Shown here piece by piece: positions 6,034 through 6,079 of a stretch of 6,079 bases of DNA. The first letter of the stretch is position 1; every line of letters begins with the position of its first letter. The DNA is taken from contig CALGGS010000070.1 of the NCBI GenBank assembly GCA_937915735.1, forward strand, positions 1 to 6,079. The letters are read 5' to 3'. A model generated the notes under the pieces. The model saw only the letters and a program-made list of their open reading frames with translations, was not told where the DNA came from and searched no databases. A program made the translations under genes and the position numbers. Source of the stretch: an uncultured Treponema sp. Its GTDB lineage: Bacteria; Spirochaetota; Spirochaetia; Treponematales; Treponemataceae.

Positions 6034-6079
6034 ATGATTCTTACAATAATTTCTGCGATTGTTGCAATTCCTGTATTGT
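6034..6079 (+). CDS. Start of a hydrophobic, probably membrane or exported protein (cut by window edge)
   Basis: Only 15 codons are visible: MILTIISAIVAIPVL, an uninterrupted hydrophobic run that would be a membrane segment or signal anchor. AAGG (6021-6024) lies 9 bases before the ATG, inside the end of the lipoprotein gene, and the gap to that gene is 3 bases, so the two are almost certainly one operon. No function can be given from this fragment. Confidence 0.6.
   Translation, partial: MILTIISAIVAIPVL

Overview
The window holds seven genes: a leftward conjugation operon, a single leftward ATPase gene bracketed by two sister palindromes, and a rightward group of small, mostly unrecognised genes. 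Host-associated anaerobes, perhaps a treponeme-like spirochaete, would fit the style of the ATPase, the short lipoprotein signal, the moderate GC and the conjugation module. That is an impression from protein style; no marker gene is present. The region reads as part of an integrative conjugative element or conjugative plasmid.

Left part (1-3311, minus strand). A sigma70-like promoter (3283-3311) reads into traG (VirD4-type coupling protein, TTG start), then a 143-residue ribbon-helix-helix (RHH) protein, then trbB (VirB11-type secretion ATPase), which runs off the left edge. The genes are tightly packed: a 9-base gap, then a TAATG overlap. The order traG - RHH/CopG - trbB is that of Tn4371-type Trb systems, so trbC, trbD, trbE and further trb genes are expected beyond position 1. 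TraG would hand the DNA-relaxase complex to the channel, and TrbB would power pilus or channel assembly.

Middle (3340-4666). A 405-residue AAA_14/DUF4143-type ATPase, with a winged-helix-like middle and a PD-(D/E)XK-like C-terminal part, is transcribed leftward as a one-gene unit. A 33-base palindrome followed by eight T's forms its terminator. A sister palindrome (29 of 33 core bases identical, including one base-pair swap that keeps the symmetry) covers its predicted promoter. This is the most unusual structure in the window.

Right part (4701-6079, plus strand). A divergent 76-residue GGARKGAGRK-type RHH protein comes first. Then a strong sigma70-like promoter (5006-5034) precedes a close-packed row: an acidic 100-residue protein, a 209-residue lipoprotein, and the start of a hydrophobic, probably membrane, protein cut by the right edge. 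None of these last three could be assigned a function.

Intergenic stretches are all shorter than 300 bases and are covered by the promoter, terminator and palindrome entries. No rRNA, tRNA, CRISPR array or transposase was seen.
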